Source: Sphingomonas pokkalii
GTDB lineage: Bacteria > Pseudomonadota > Alphaproteobacteria > Sphingomonadales > Sphingomonadaceae
Length of the DNA: 64,000 bases
Direction of reading: 5' to 3'
Assembly (NCBI RefSeq): GCF_003096275.1
Contig: NZ_QENQ01000001.1
Location: forward strand, 2,042,731 to 2,106,730
The notes under the pieces were generated by a model. It was not told the origin of the DNA. It worked only from the letters and a program-made list of their open reading frames with translations, and did no database searches. This document shows positions 15,918 to 25,300 of the stretch, piece after piece; positions within the stretch are counted from its first letter, which is position 1, and the number at the start of each line of letters is the position of its first letter. The position numbers and the translations under genes were made by a program.

Positions 15918-17303
15918 ATGACGGATTTGCTGCTCGGATGGCCGCTAATTGGCGAAAAAAACAATATCCGCCGGCAGTTTGGTGGCCGAACTGCGAGCAA
16001 ATACACCGACATATCTCGTGTAGAACGATATGATCAGGACGGGCACCTCGTCACATTCGCACCCACTGGCGCAGGTAAGGGCGTCAGTGTAATAATTCCG
16101 AACCTTCTTCACTATGATGGTCCGGTCATTACTATTGACCCAAAGGGCGAGAATTTTGCGGTTACGGCCCGCTATCGCAAGGAAGTGTTGGGTCAGAAGA
16201 TCATCCTGCTCGATCCGTTCGAGCATGTGCCGGACGAACTCCTGAAGAAGCTGGAAGTCACGCGCGCGCGCTTCAATCCGCTCGATTTGGTCGCCGCTGA
16301 TTCGAAGCAGGACATTCAGGCAACAATGCTGGCCGCTGTATTCTCAGGCAAACGAACCGATCGCCAGATAAGCTCACAGCACGATTTCTGGGACAATGAA
16401 GCACTGAAGCTACTGGCCGGCGTGTTAGGTGCAACTGTAGCTAGCGGGGAAATTGAGGGGCGCGTTCCGGGATTCGCAGAGTTCCTGAATTGGCTCTATC
16501 GAGACGATGTCGTCTACGAGTTGGCAGTTTTGCTTGATAACCAGGGCAATCAGATAGGATCGTTTTCCTACAAGTGCATTGCCGCCTTTCTTCAAAAAGC
16601 TGATAAAGAACGTTCGGGGGTCATTTCCACAGCTCAGAGCTATCTCAATCCACTCTTATCGGATTCCCTCAACAAATACATGAAGGATTCGACCTTCGGC
16701 GTGAAGGATATTCTAGGAGAGGAAAACTATACGGTTTACATTGTCATTCCACCTTCCAAGCTGGTGTCGCATTCGGTCCTCCTGCGTATCTGGATCGCAA
16801 GTACGCTCACGCTCATCATGGAGCGCAAGTCTCATCCTAAACAACGCACGCTCTTCCTGCTCGATGAATGCGCCCAACTCGGCCATCTCGAAGGGCTGAA
16901 GAAGGCGATCACGCTACTGCGGGGCTATGGCTTGCAGGTCTGGATGTTCTTCCAGGACCTCACGCAGATCCAGATGATCTACGAAGAAGATGCCGATGGC
17001 ATGATCAACAATTGCGGCGTCGTCCAGTGTTTTGGCATGGGCCGAAATCTCGCCGCCAAACCGATATCGGAAATGATCGGGCGCTTCTCTGTCGAGCAGC
17101 TCGTCCAACTTTCACAAAAGCAGCAAGTTGTTTCATTGTCGCGCAAGGCGCCTGAACTCCTGAGATCCTGCTTCTATTATGAAGATCGTGCATTCGCAGG
17201 ACGTTGGGACGTCAATCCGTTGCGCGGCGATTCAGACGAAACACATAAAATCATTGGCTTTGCGCCAAATGTAATCAGGACCGGCGCGGCATCCAAATTC
17301 TAA
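15918..17303 (+). CDS. Soluble VirD4/TraG-like ATPase (first gene of candidate system)
   Basis: This 461-residue P-loop ATPase has the fold of conjugative coupling proteins. Walker A is PTGAGKG (49-55), followed by the family's IDPKGEN block, FNPLD and DFWDNEA. Walker B is LFLLDEC with Asp316-Glu317, then QLGHLEGL and the FFQDLTQ sensor block. Unlike normal VirD4/TraG it has no N-terminal membrane helices and is 150-200 residues shorter than trb-type TraG. The start at 15918 gives MTDLLLGWPLIG; a TTG at 15882 is an alternative. Codon use and GC are clearly below the neighbours. It is followed after 24 bases by a membrane protein, so it may be recruited to the membrane in trans. It is not in a trb operon and faces the other way. 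Confidence 0.85.
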   Translation: MTDLLLGWPLIGEKNNIRRQFGGRTASKYTDISRVERYDQDGHLVTFAPTGAGKGVSVIIPNLLHYDGPVITIDPKGENFAVTARYRKEVLGQKIILLDPFEHVPDELLKKLEVTRARFNPLDLVAADSKQDIQATMLAAVFSGKRTDRQISSQHDFWDNEALKLLAGVLGATVASGEIEGRVPGFAEFLNWLYRDDVVYELAVLLDNQGNQIGSFSYKCIAAFLQKADKERSGVISTAQSYLNPLLSDSLNKYMKDSTFGVKDILGEENYTVYIVIPPSKLVSHSVLLRIWIASTLTLIMERKSHPKQRTLFLLDECAQLGHLEGLKKAITLLRGYGLQVWMFFQDLTQIQMIYEEDADGMINNCGVVQCFGMGRNLAAKPISEMIGRFSVEQLVQLSQKQQVVSLSRKAPELLRSCFYYEDRAFAGRWDVNPLRGDSDETHKIIGFAPNVIRTGAASKF

Positions 17304-17327
17304 GCCAGGTTGGCAGAGGGGGGGCAT

Positions 17328-18653
17328 ATGGAGCAAGATGCGCGATGGCGCCGGGGCATCGTGGCAGTCGCACTGTCGATCGTAATCATCCTTATCATCG
17401 TGCTGTTGATATTGTCGTTATATGAAGTGGCGACCGGAAAGGGCGCGCCCGGCGGAACGATCCTGCGCGATCCACAGGTCATCAGCATTGCCATCGGCCT
17501 TCTGATCAGCGTCTTATTTGTAGAGCGATGGCGATCTTTGGAGTCTAAGGTTGATCTTCTGTCGACCGGACAGCGGGAAAGTCTGGACCGTCTCGAAAAG
17601 TCGGTCGAAGCAGATTTCAAGCGACGGCTGAGTCAGAGCGTCGGGAAAGCGGAGACGCTGAGCGCCAAAATCTCCGAGATACTTGAGCTACACCCTTGGC
17701 TAGAAGTCATCACCGACCGAGACATATTCGTCGAGACTGACAGCGTACGCGCCATCATTAGGAGCTCTTACAGCCTGCTGAAAGAAGAGAAATACGGACA
17801 CCTCTGCGAGTACCTCGAATATCATTCCAAGAAGGGCACGGCCAACGATCCGCGCGAAGCATCGAAGCGGTCGAAGCTTCGTGGCACACCCGACGATTTT
17901 CTCGAACTAGCAGAATTCTGCGAGACTTGGCTCGAGGACTACTATCTAGGCTCGCAGTTTCTCGCCCGGTTCTCCGAGAATGGTGGATCGCAGGCCGCCG
18001 TCCTGATCCCAAGTTATCTCCGGCGCTTGATCCGGCTTGGCGACTTTGCTGGCGCGGAGCGCGTCCGAAAGCTCATCGATCAGCGGCTCTACGGCGAGAC
18101 ACCTTGGCTACGTGCGGCAGTCTATCTCGGATGGCCCCGGCCGCTTCCCGAACGTACTATGTGGGAAGCGCTTGAAGTGCTGTCGCTTTTCGAAGCGTCA
18201 TCGGGCGATGTCGTGAAGGCGAAGCGGTTACGTCAAAAAGTAGCATCTAGCGAGCTCGCTAACTTGTTCCCGGTTGAGCAAGCTTTGCGTGAAGCCGAAT
18301 TCCTGCTCGCGTCCGGGCAATGGCTGGAGGCCCGGGACCTGCTAGTTTCGATCGAGGAGCAGTTGGTATCTATCCATCACCTGCGAGAGGCCGCATATCT
18401 CGCAGCGCAGCTCGGGGAAATGCGCTCGGCGCTCTGGTTCAGGGAACGCATGACTGAACTGCGCGACCGGGTCTTCGGCGATGACGAGCCTATCGAAGAG
18501 GCGGATGAAAGCGATCCCGAGGATGCTCGAGATCACGCCGCGGAAAATGAACGCGCCCGTGCTCCATCGAGATCGCCGATGTGGGTGAGAGCCATGGCCG
18601 AGCGGGCGGAACGCGAAGCGCGAGGCCCGGATGATGGAGACCGTGGGCGTTGA
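17328..18653 (+). CDS. Two-helix membrane protein with large helical cytoplasmic domain (second gene of candidate system)
   Basis: This protein has 441 residues. Two membrane helices lie close together at about 10-33 and 50-65, giving a hairpin with a short periplasmic loop. A likely coiled coil (about 68-115) follows, then a long all-helical region resembling tetratricopeptide-type repeats (about 140-380), and a charged tail. I know no family for it. The start at 17328 is chosen because GAGGGGGGG lies just before the ATG; a TTG at 17310 is also in frame. Its stop overlaps the next start (TTGA, 18650-18653), so it is translationally coupled to the ligase-like gene. It could anchor the helix-free ATPase or the ligase at the membrane. 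Confidence 0.75.
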   Translation: MEQDARWRRGIVAVALSIVIILIIVLLILSLYEVATGKGAPGGTILRDPQVISIAIGLLISVLFVERWRSLESKVDLLSTGQRESLDRLEKSVEADFKRRLSQSVGKAETLSAKISEILELHPWLEVITDRDIFVETDSVRAIIRSSYSLLKEEKYGHLCEYLEYHSKKGTANDPREASKRSKLRGTPDDFLELAEFCETWLEDYYLGSQFLARFSENGGSQAAVLIPSYLRRLIRLGDFAGAERVRKLIDQRLYGETPWLRAAVYLGWPRPLPERTMWEALEVLSLFEASSGDVVKAKRLRQKVASSELANLFPVEQALREAEFLLASGQWLEARDLLVSIEEQLVSIHHLREAAYLAAQLGEMRSALWFRERMTELRDRVFGDDEPIEEADESDPEDARDHAAENERARAPSRSPMWVRAMAERAEREARGPDDGDRGR

Positions 18654-19456
18654 CACCAACGGGAACTCGCCAATCGCTTGCAGATGTGTTCGATGCTTTG
18701 GAATGCGCCAGCGGTTGCCAGGTCGTGCTGGGTGTCGAGCACGAATACGCGCTGCGGCCTATCGGACTAAACCCGATCGCTTGGCGCGAGGCATTTCTGG
18801 CCGCGCTTGGCGGTTTTGTTGACCGGGTCGTAGAAGAGCGACATCCCCTGCAGGTCGAGTATAGGAGTTCGCTCCACCGCGACGTGACTTCGCTGATTGC
18901 CGAGCACGACGAAACGGTTTCCGCGATGCGTGTCGCCGCGGGCAAGTTCGGGCTTCGGCTGGACGATAGCTGCGTCATGACACCGACGAGCTCAATGCAA
19001 GTGAATGTCTCGCTATGGGAGGATGATAGCAACGTCTTTTGCGATAGCGATTGGTCATTGAATCTCGCCGTCGGCTCACCGCTTTCCCGCTCACTCATTG
19101 GACTGCTTACGTCATATCCCGTGTACCGGGCAGCCTATTGCCCCTCGGGTGAGAACTGCGTTCGGCGCCATTCGTTGTCGAATGAAGACCTGTTGTTCGT
19201 GCCGCGCTACAATGTTTGGAGTGTGAACAACCGTGCAGCCGCTTATCGTGTTTGCTATGACCGCACTGCGCCTGCTCAAACCCGGATAGAGAACCGCGTG
19301 CCTTGCTCAAGTGCCGATCTCGCGATCTGCCTATCCAGTACTCTGGCATCGATGCTGGCGGGGTGGGAAAACGATCGGCATATTGATTTACAAAGCCAAA
19401 GGCTGTTTGGCTTCCTAGAACCTAACACGAAACCGTGCGAGCATCTTCTACTATAG
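18650..19456 (+). CDS. Shortened glutamine-synthetase-like amide ligase (third gene of candidate system)
   Basis: The 268-residue protein follows the order of catalytic-domain motifs of glutamine synthetase. VEHEY (29-33) matches the metal-binding E-x-E. HPLQVEY (65-71) matches the PGQ-x-E block. SSMQVNVSLW (114-123) matches SGMHxHQSLW. VPRYNVWSVNNRAAAYRV (184-201) and RIENRVPCSSADLA (212-225) match the Arg and Glu blocks near the C-terminus. The N-terminal beta-grasp domain of true GS (about 100 residues) is missing. Both histidines of GMHxH are changed (Gln117, Asn119). Most metal and substrate acids are kept, so it may be an ATP-dependent carboxylate-amine ligase with another substrate. 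PafA of pupylation is a known GS-fold ligase that modifies proteins. The TTG start overlaps the previous stop. Confidence 0.75.
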   Translation: MTPTGTRQSLADVFDALECASGCQVVLGVEHEYALRPIGLNPIAWREAFLAALGGFVDRVVEERHPLQVEYRSSLHRDVTSLIAEHDETVSAMRVAAGKFGLRLDDSCVMTPTSSMQVNVSLWEDDSNVFCDSDWSLNLAVGSPLSRSLIGLLTSYPVYRAAYCPSGENCVRRHSLSNEDLLFVPRYNVWSVNNRAAAYRVCYDRTAPAQTRIENRVPCSSADLAICLSSTLASMLAGWENDRHIDLQSQRLFGFLEPNTKPCEHLLL

Positions 19457-19788
19457 TTGCCAACGTTTTGGCCGCCCAAACGAGGCATATGGGGCGCGTC
19501 GTTGCCTGGGTGCTATGGAAATTTCGAATGACCGGTTCCGACGTGAACCGACATTCTTTTAGACGCATCGGAGCGGCGTAAGCTGGTCGCCAGCTGCCGA
19601 ACAATCGTGGGACATCTCCGGCGTTCGTAGTTGCCCAACCCGATCGCGTTTGTGCTTCGAACCCGATTTACGAAAAGGGGAGTGGGGCCTGACCCCTGGG
19701 GCTCCATTTTTGCTGCAGTGCGGTAAGTGCATATTTTGACGAGCGTATTTCGATCGGTTGGTTTCCCTTCACCGCAATTCGGCCAACT
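19457..19788. other. Gene-free gap before integrase 2
   Basis: I see no gene in these 332 bases. A GC-rich near-palindrome (about 19678-19706, GGGGCCTGACCCC core) could be the terminator of the three-gene unit on the left or a mobile-element end. The rest is AT-richer than the chromosome. Confidence 0.45.
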
Positions 19789-21006
19789 CTACCCGCGCTT
19801 TCGGAATTTCGCCTTGATCACCGCACCGCCAACGCGAAGCTGGTCAAGGTAGTCAGACCACCACTGCGCCATGCGGACCCGCTCATCCCAGTGTGCGCCC
19901 CGGTGGTACGCGGCCCGGACGCGATCCCTTTCGCCGTGCGCCAATGCACGTTCAATGGCATCAGGATGCCAGAGGCCAGATTCATTAAGCAGCGTGCTCG
20001 CCATGGCGCGGAAGCCGTGGCTGGTCATTTCGTCATGCTCGAAGCCCAGGCGACGAAGTGCGACATTCAGCGTGTTGTCGGAGATCGGACGCAACGTCGT
20101 ATGCAGCGCGGGGAAAAGGAACTCGCTGGATCGCGCAAGCGAGCGCAGATCCTGGAGCAGATACAGCACCTGCCGGGAAAGTGGCACAGCGTGCGCCTGC
20201 TTCATCTTCATGCGCTCCGCAGGCACGCGCCAGACCTTCTCGGCGAAGTCGATCTCGCTCCATTTCGCCTGCCGGAGCTCGCCCGGCCGCAGGAACACAT
20301 GCGGCGCGATCCGCAGCGCGTAGAGCGTTTCGGGGCGGCCTTTATAGTCCTCGATGGCGCGAAGCAGTTCCCCGACCTTCTTCGGCTGAACGATCGCGGC
20401 GTGGTGCTTCACACGGGGAACGGTGAGCGCGCCCCGGAGAATGTCCGCCGGGTTCTTTTCGGTGCGTAGCGTTGCGAAGCCATAGCGGAACACGCGGCCT
20501 GCGAAGGAGCGTAGTCGCACCGCCGTTTCATGATGCCCGCGACGTTCAACGCGCTTCAGGACATCTAGCAACTCGTGTGGCGTAATGGCCGCGATGGGCC
20601 GGCGGGCGATCCCACTCAGCAGTTCGAGAAACCAGCGCGCCTTCTTGAGGGTCGCCGCCGATTTTCCTTCGCGCTCCATCTTTTCAATATATTCATTGGC
20701 AACGAGCTCGAAGGTGGTCTTCGCTGCCAGTTCCGCCTCAAGCTGCTTCTGTCGCTTCTGCTCGACCGGATCGAAGCCGTCGGTGAGCTCCGCGCGCGCC
20801 TCGTCTCGTTTGTGGCGCGCCTGCTGGAGGGTAACCTCGGGGAAACTGCCAAGCGACAGCTTCCGCTCAACACCGAACACCTTGTAGCGAAACCGCCACA
20901 GCAGCGCGCCAGAGGGCTGGACGAGAAGATACAAGCCATCGCCGTCCGGAACCTTGAACGGACGTGCCGCCGGCTTCAGCGCGCGAATCTCGACGTTCGT
21001 AAGCAT
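19789..21006 (-). CDS. P4-type tyrosine integrase (island 2)
   Basis: This 405-residue recombinase is closely related to the integrase at 7581-8813: they share LSLGS-PEV and long identical runs such as HGFRAMASTLLNESG. It has an N-terminal DUF4102 domain, a core-binding domain and a catalytic domain with RPGELR, HGFRAMAS and RVRAAYH. The start at 21006 (MLTNVEIRALKPAARPFKVP) is the family start. It reads away from tRNA-Thr(CGT), which lies 153 bases upstream, so its island extends leftwards from that tRNA and contains the ATPase-membrane protein-ligase unit and probably the conjugation remnants. Confidence 0.93.
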   Translation of the reverse strand: MLTNVEIRALKPAARPFKVPDGDGLYLLVQPSGALLWRFRYKVFGVERKLSLGSFPEVTLQQARHKRDEARAELTDGFDPVEQKRQKQLEAELAAKTTFELVANEYIEKMEREGKSAATLKKARWFLELLSGIARRPIAAITPHELLDVLKRVERRGHHETAVRLRSFAGRVFRYGFATLRTEKNPADILRGALTVPRVKHHAAIVQPKKVGELLRAIEDYKGRPETLYALRIAPHVFLRPGELRQAKWSEIDFAEKVWRVPAERMKMKQAHAVPLSRQVLYLLQDLRSLARSSEFLFPALHTTLRPISDNTLNVALRRLGFEHDEMTSHGFRAMASTLLNESGLWHPDAIERALAHGERDRVRAAYHRGAHWDERVRMAQWWSDYLDQLRVGGAVIKAKFRKRG

Positions 21007-21138
21007 GGTGGGCCACGCCTTCCTGCGATCTCCGTGGCCCACCGATTCGTGGCCCACTTTGGGTGGGCCACGGTGGAACAAAATGGGAAACCACGGGACC
21101 CGCAGGAGACATTTTACCGCAGTTTTCCGCGGTTTTCT

Positions 21139-21165
21139 ACAATGTTCTCAATATGTACTGGTGCC
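21139..21165. repeat. Right copy of the 27-bp direct repeat, overlapping tRNA-Thr(CGT)
   Basis: Identical to 8958-8984. The last seven bases are the 3' end (GGCACCA) of the tRNA on the other strand. With the left copy it brackets 12.2 kb that include integrase 2, AlpA, HipBA and the three-gene unit. Confidence 0.75.
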
Positions 21166-21234
21166 GCTTACAGGACTCGAACCTGTGACCCCCGCATTAC
21201 GAATGCGATGCTCTACCAGCTGAGCTAAAGCGGC
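21159..21234 (-). tRNA. tRNA-Thr (anticodon CGT)
   Basis: The 76-base cloverleaf on the minus strand has acceptor arm GCCGCTT/AAGCGGC, D-arm GCTC..GAGC, anticodon stem-loop CGCATTCGTAATGCG, T-arm ACAGGTTCGAGTCCTGT and an encoded CCA. The gene is intact, so island 2 restored its 3' end on insertion. Confidence 0.95.
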
Positions 21235-21449
21235 ACATCGTGCGTCCAGGCGCTGGCTTGCCCGGAGGAGGGCGCGCTTACCAGCGGACGATACGCATGG
21301 CAAGCACCGCGTTGCAAGGCGATGTCGTTTTTGCATCCTCCGGGAAACTCCCGGGGCCGGCGACAGGCGGCCTTTACCAGCGCTTTACCATGGAGCGGGC
21401 AGAAGCGGTCGATCAGGGTTTCGGGCATCGCCCGCAATGGAGCTTGGCA

Positions 21450-22076
21450 ATGAACATGGCGCGCCGCATCAATCCGCCTGCCGCGGGCTCGCGCAAGGCT
21501 GCACGCGAGGGGATGATCGACGAGCGCCCGATCGCCATCGGCACCCAGGATCGCCGGATGCAGGTGCGCGCCTATAATCACTGGATGTCGCTGCTCCGGG
21601 GCCGCCCCTGCCCCGCCTTGGCAGATCTCGACGCCGGCGGCCTCGCCGATTTCGCGCCCAACAGCGTGCTACTCGATTTCAGCACCGAGAGCGACAACCC
21701 CGCCATCCGATTCCTGGGAGCCGCACTCGCCGCGCAATGCGGGCTGACCGGCATCGTCCGCCACCTGCGCGATGCGCCCGAATCCTCGCTGCTGTCACGA
21801 CTGGCCGAGCCCTATGCGCAGATCATCGCCAATCGCGCGCCGATCGGCTTCGAAGCCGAGTTTGCCGGCCCGCGCGGCAGCCAGATGTTGTACCGTGGCC
21901 TGCTGATGCCCTTCGCCGACGCGCAGGGCAGGATCTGCTGCATCCACGGCGTCATCAACTGGAAGGAAGCCGTCGACATAGAGACGCAGGCACTGCTCGT
22001 CGCGGAAATCGACGCGTCCTGCCGCCCCGCCTCCAGCCCGCCGCCCGAAACGGCACGGCGCGGGCCGCCATGCTGA
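21450..22076 (+). CDS. PAS-domain sensory protein
   Basis: This protein of about 208 residues starts at the ATG at 21450 (MNMARRINPPAAGSRKAARE), with GGAG upstream. The region from residue 35 to 180 (VRAYNHWMSLLRGRPCPAL, then VLLDFSTESDNPAIRFLGAA, YRGLLMPFADAQGRICCIHG) has the shape of the PAS-like family found in alphaproteobacterial regulators of c-di-GMP or stress (PAS_5-like). No output domain is present, so it probably works by binding a partner. It lies just outside island 2 and upstream of gdhB, and looks chromosomal in composition. Confidence 0.7.
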   Translation: MNMARRINPPAAGSRKAAREGMIDERPIAIGTQDRRMQVRAYNHWMSLLRGRPCPALADLDAGGLADFAPNSVLLDFSTESDNPAIRFLGAALAAQCGLTGIVRHLRDAPESSLLSRLAEPYAQIIANRAPIGFEAEFAGPRGSQMLYRGLLMPFADAQGRICCIHGVINWKEAVDIETQALLVAEIDASCRPASSPPPETARRGPPC

Positions 22077-22228
22077 GTCCTTCCACCAAGACGACAACTC
22101 CCCCGGCACCGGCGGTCGACGGGCTGTTGCTGCTTGCACGCGCCGGCGCACAAGGGGTCGATGTCGTGACAAAATCCGAAGGCGATGCGGCGCGTACCGA
22201 TCGCGCCGTGCGCCGCGCGGCTGCCTGA
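22070..22228 (+). CDS. Possible small protein overlapping the PAS gene end
   Basis: A 52-codon frame starts at an ATG that overlaps the PAS gene stop (ATGCTGA, 22070-22076). It encodes an Ala/Thr/Arg-rich peptide ending RTDRAVRRAAA. The overlap would allow translational coupling, but there is no family match and the composition is simple. It may be only a chance frame. Confidence 0.3.
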   Translation: MLSPSTKTTTPPAPAVDGLLLLARAGAQGVDVVTKSEGDAARTDRAVRRAAA

Positions 22229-22318
22229 GTCCAGCCCGCGACGAACAGCGCTTATGCGCCCATCCTAGCGGCTTTTCCAGACTTGAGGTGGCAACCTGCC
22301 AGGCGCATAGCCGCCTAT

Positions 22319-25300
22319 ATGAAGAACATGACCAAAGAGATCATGCAGGCGTTCGAGGAGCGGATCTTCGAAGGCGCCCTGCCCGGAGAGCTGGAAGGAC
22401 TGGACGAGAGCGAACGCGCCGACATCGCGCGCTTCGTCGCGGAGACGGCAGCAGAAAGGCCTCCCCAGACCGTCCGGCTGAACCTGGAAACCTATCACGA
22501 CGACAACAGCCGCCGAATGCGGCTCGCCGTGATCAACGACGACATGCCCTTTCTGGTCGACTCGATCGCCGGGGCGATCGCCGCCTTCGATCTGGGCACG
22601 TTCCGCATCATCCATCCCATTCTGCCGATCGAGCGCGATGCGAAGGGTGCGATCACCGCGGTGGGCGAAAAGGCCGCCGACGCACAGCCCGAATCGATGA
22701 TCTACATCGAGATCGAGCGCGCCGATGCGCGCACCCGCCGTGCCCTGACCAGCGAGATCGAGCGGGTTCTGGAACATGTCCGCGACGTGGTTTCGGATTG
22801 GCGCCCGCTACAACAGGCGATGGGCCTGGATGCCGCCCGTGTGCCCTCCCGCGAGGGCGAAGCGCTGCTGCGCTGGTTCGCCGACGACGCCATGACGTTG
22901 CTGGGCCATGAGAAATGGACGGCAGGCGGCGAATCCTCGGACGAGATCGGCCTGGCGCGCTACACCCATGATGTACCCCTGCTTGCCGATGCCTCGCGCA
23001 ACCTGGCGGTCGATTATTTTCAGATGGGCGGCGAAATTCCGCTGCTGCTGAAGTCCAACGCAATTTCCACCGTCCATCGCCGCGTGCCGCTGGATATCGT
23101 CGTAACGCCGCTGATGACCGGCCAGGACGTAACCGGCCTGTCGATTCATTACGGGCTATGGACCAGCCAGGCGCTTAACACCCCGCCGGCGATGGTGCCG
23201 ATGCTGCGCAGCCGGCTGGAGATGCTCGAATCGAAGTTCGGCTTCGATCCATCGGGCCATACCGGCAAGGCGATGACCCATGCGTTGACCGGCCTGCCGC
23301 ACGACCTGACGACAGCATTCGATCTGGAAGCGCTGGAAAGCCTAGTGCTCACGGCGATGTCGGTATCCGATCGTCCCCGCTCGAAGCTGGTGCTGGTACG
23401 CAGCCCGCTCGGCCGGCACCTGTTTGCATTCGTTTGGCTACCGCGCGAACAGGTTGCCGCAGGGCACCGCGAAACGATCGGCAACATGCTGGTGGATGCC
23501 GCCCATGCGAAGATGATCAACTGGTCGATCGCGCTGGAAGACGGCGTGCTGGCCCAGTTGCGCTACACGCTCGATCTGCGCGGCGACACGGTGATGCCGG
23601 ACGAAGGCGAACTCGATGCGCGCATCGCCCGGATCGTGCGTGGCTGGGCGCCGGCCGTGGATGCGTGCCTGAACGAGATTGCGGGCAGCGGCGCCGCCCG
23701 CCTGTCGCTCCGGCTCGCCAACGCGTTTCCCGACGTCTATCGCCTCACCCACACCCCCGAGGAAGCCGCGCAGGATATGGTGCGGATCGGCGGGTTGGAA
23801 GACGAACATGGCCGATCGGTCCGCATCTTCCCGGTGGCGGATGAAGCCGGCGCCTATCGGATCAAGCTGTACCGACTGGGAGGCGCACTGGCACTTTCGG
23901 ATGCCGTTCCCGCCTTCGAGAATTTCGGCTTCCGCGTCCTGGAGGAAGTGCCGACCGAATTGACCAACGGCGCCTTCATCCACGATTTCAAGGTGGAGCC
24001 GGCAAGCCCCAGCGACATGCTGGATCGGAATCCGGCGGTGGTGGAAGCCGCGATCGCAGCGGTTCTGGAAGGCCGGGCTGAAAATGATCTGTTCAACCGC
24101 CTGATCGTCGAAGCAGGCCTTGCCCCGTCTGCAGTGGTGCTGCTTCGTGCCTGGTTCCGCTATCTGCGTCAGGCAGGCATGCTCTATGGCCTCGGTACCG
24201 TCGTCGATGCGCTGCGCCGTGCGCCGCTGGTTGCGACGGCGCTGGTCGAACGGTTCGAAGCCGCACACGATCCCGCGCGCGGCGGCGATGCCGAAGCGAT
24301 CGACGACGCCGAAAAGGCGATCAACGCTGGCCTGGCCCAGGTCTCGGCGATCGACGACGATCGCATCCTGCGCCTGTTCAAGGGCGTCGTCCTGGCCACA
24401 TTGCGCACCAACGCTTATGCGCCCGCCGGCGAAGAGGCACTGGCGTTCAAGCTTGATTCCGCCAAGGTACCGGGCCTGCCGGCGCCGCTGCCCTGGCGCG
24501 AGATCTGGGTGTACAGCCCCCGCATCGAGGGCATCCATCTGCGCGCCGGCCCGGTTGCCCGCGGCGGCCTGCGCTGGTCCGATCGACGCGACGACTTCCG
24601 CACCGAAATTCTGGGCCTGATGAAGGCACAGCGCGTGAAGAACGCCGTGATCGTGCCGACTGGCGCCAAGGGCGGCTTTTATCCCAAGCAACTGCCCAAC
24701 CCGGCCGTCGATCGCGATGCCTGGCTGGCCGAAGGCACCGAGAGCTACCGCATCTTCATCCGTGCGCTGCTTTCGATCACCGACAATATCGTGGCCGGCG
24801 CGGTGGTGCACCCCGAAAGCGTAACGGTCCTGGACGGCGAAGACCCCTATTTCGTCGTCGCCGCGGACAAGGGCACGGCCACCTTCTCCGACGTCGCCAA
24901 CAAGATCGCCACCGAACGCAATTTCTGGCTGGGCGACGCATTCGCGTCGGGCGGCAGCGTCGGTTACGACCACAAGGCGATGGGCATCACCGCCAAGGGC
25001 GCCTGGGTCTCGGTGCGCCGCCACTTCCTCGAAATGGGGACGGACATCCAGTCGGAGCCGGTGACCGTGGCCGGCGTCGGCGACATGTCGGGCGACGTGT
25101 TCGGCAACGGCATGCTGCTGTCCAAGACGATCAAGCTGGTCGCAGCGTTCGACCATCGCCACATCTTCCTGGATCCGAACCCGGATGCGGCGAAGAGCTG
25201 GGAAGAACGCGCCCGCATGTTCGCGCTGCCGCGTTCGAGCTGGGCGGACTATAACCCCGCGCTCATCTCCGAAGGCGGCGGCGTGTTCCCGCGCACCGAA

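Noticed and set aside
19513..19707. Minus-strand open frame in the gap left of integrase 2
   Set aside because: No family similarity or ribosome site, and it runs through a GC-rich palindrome.
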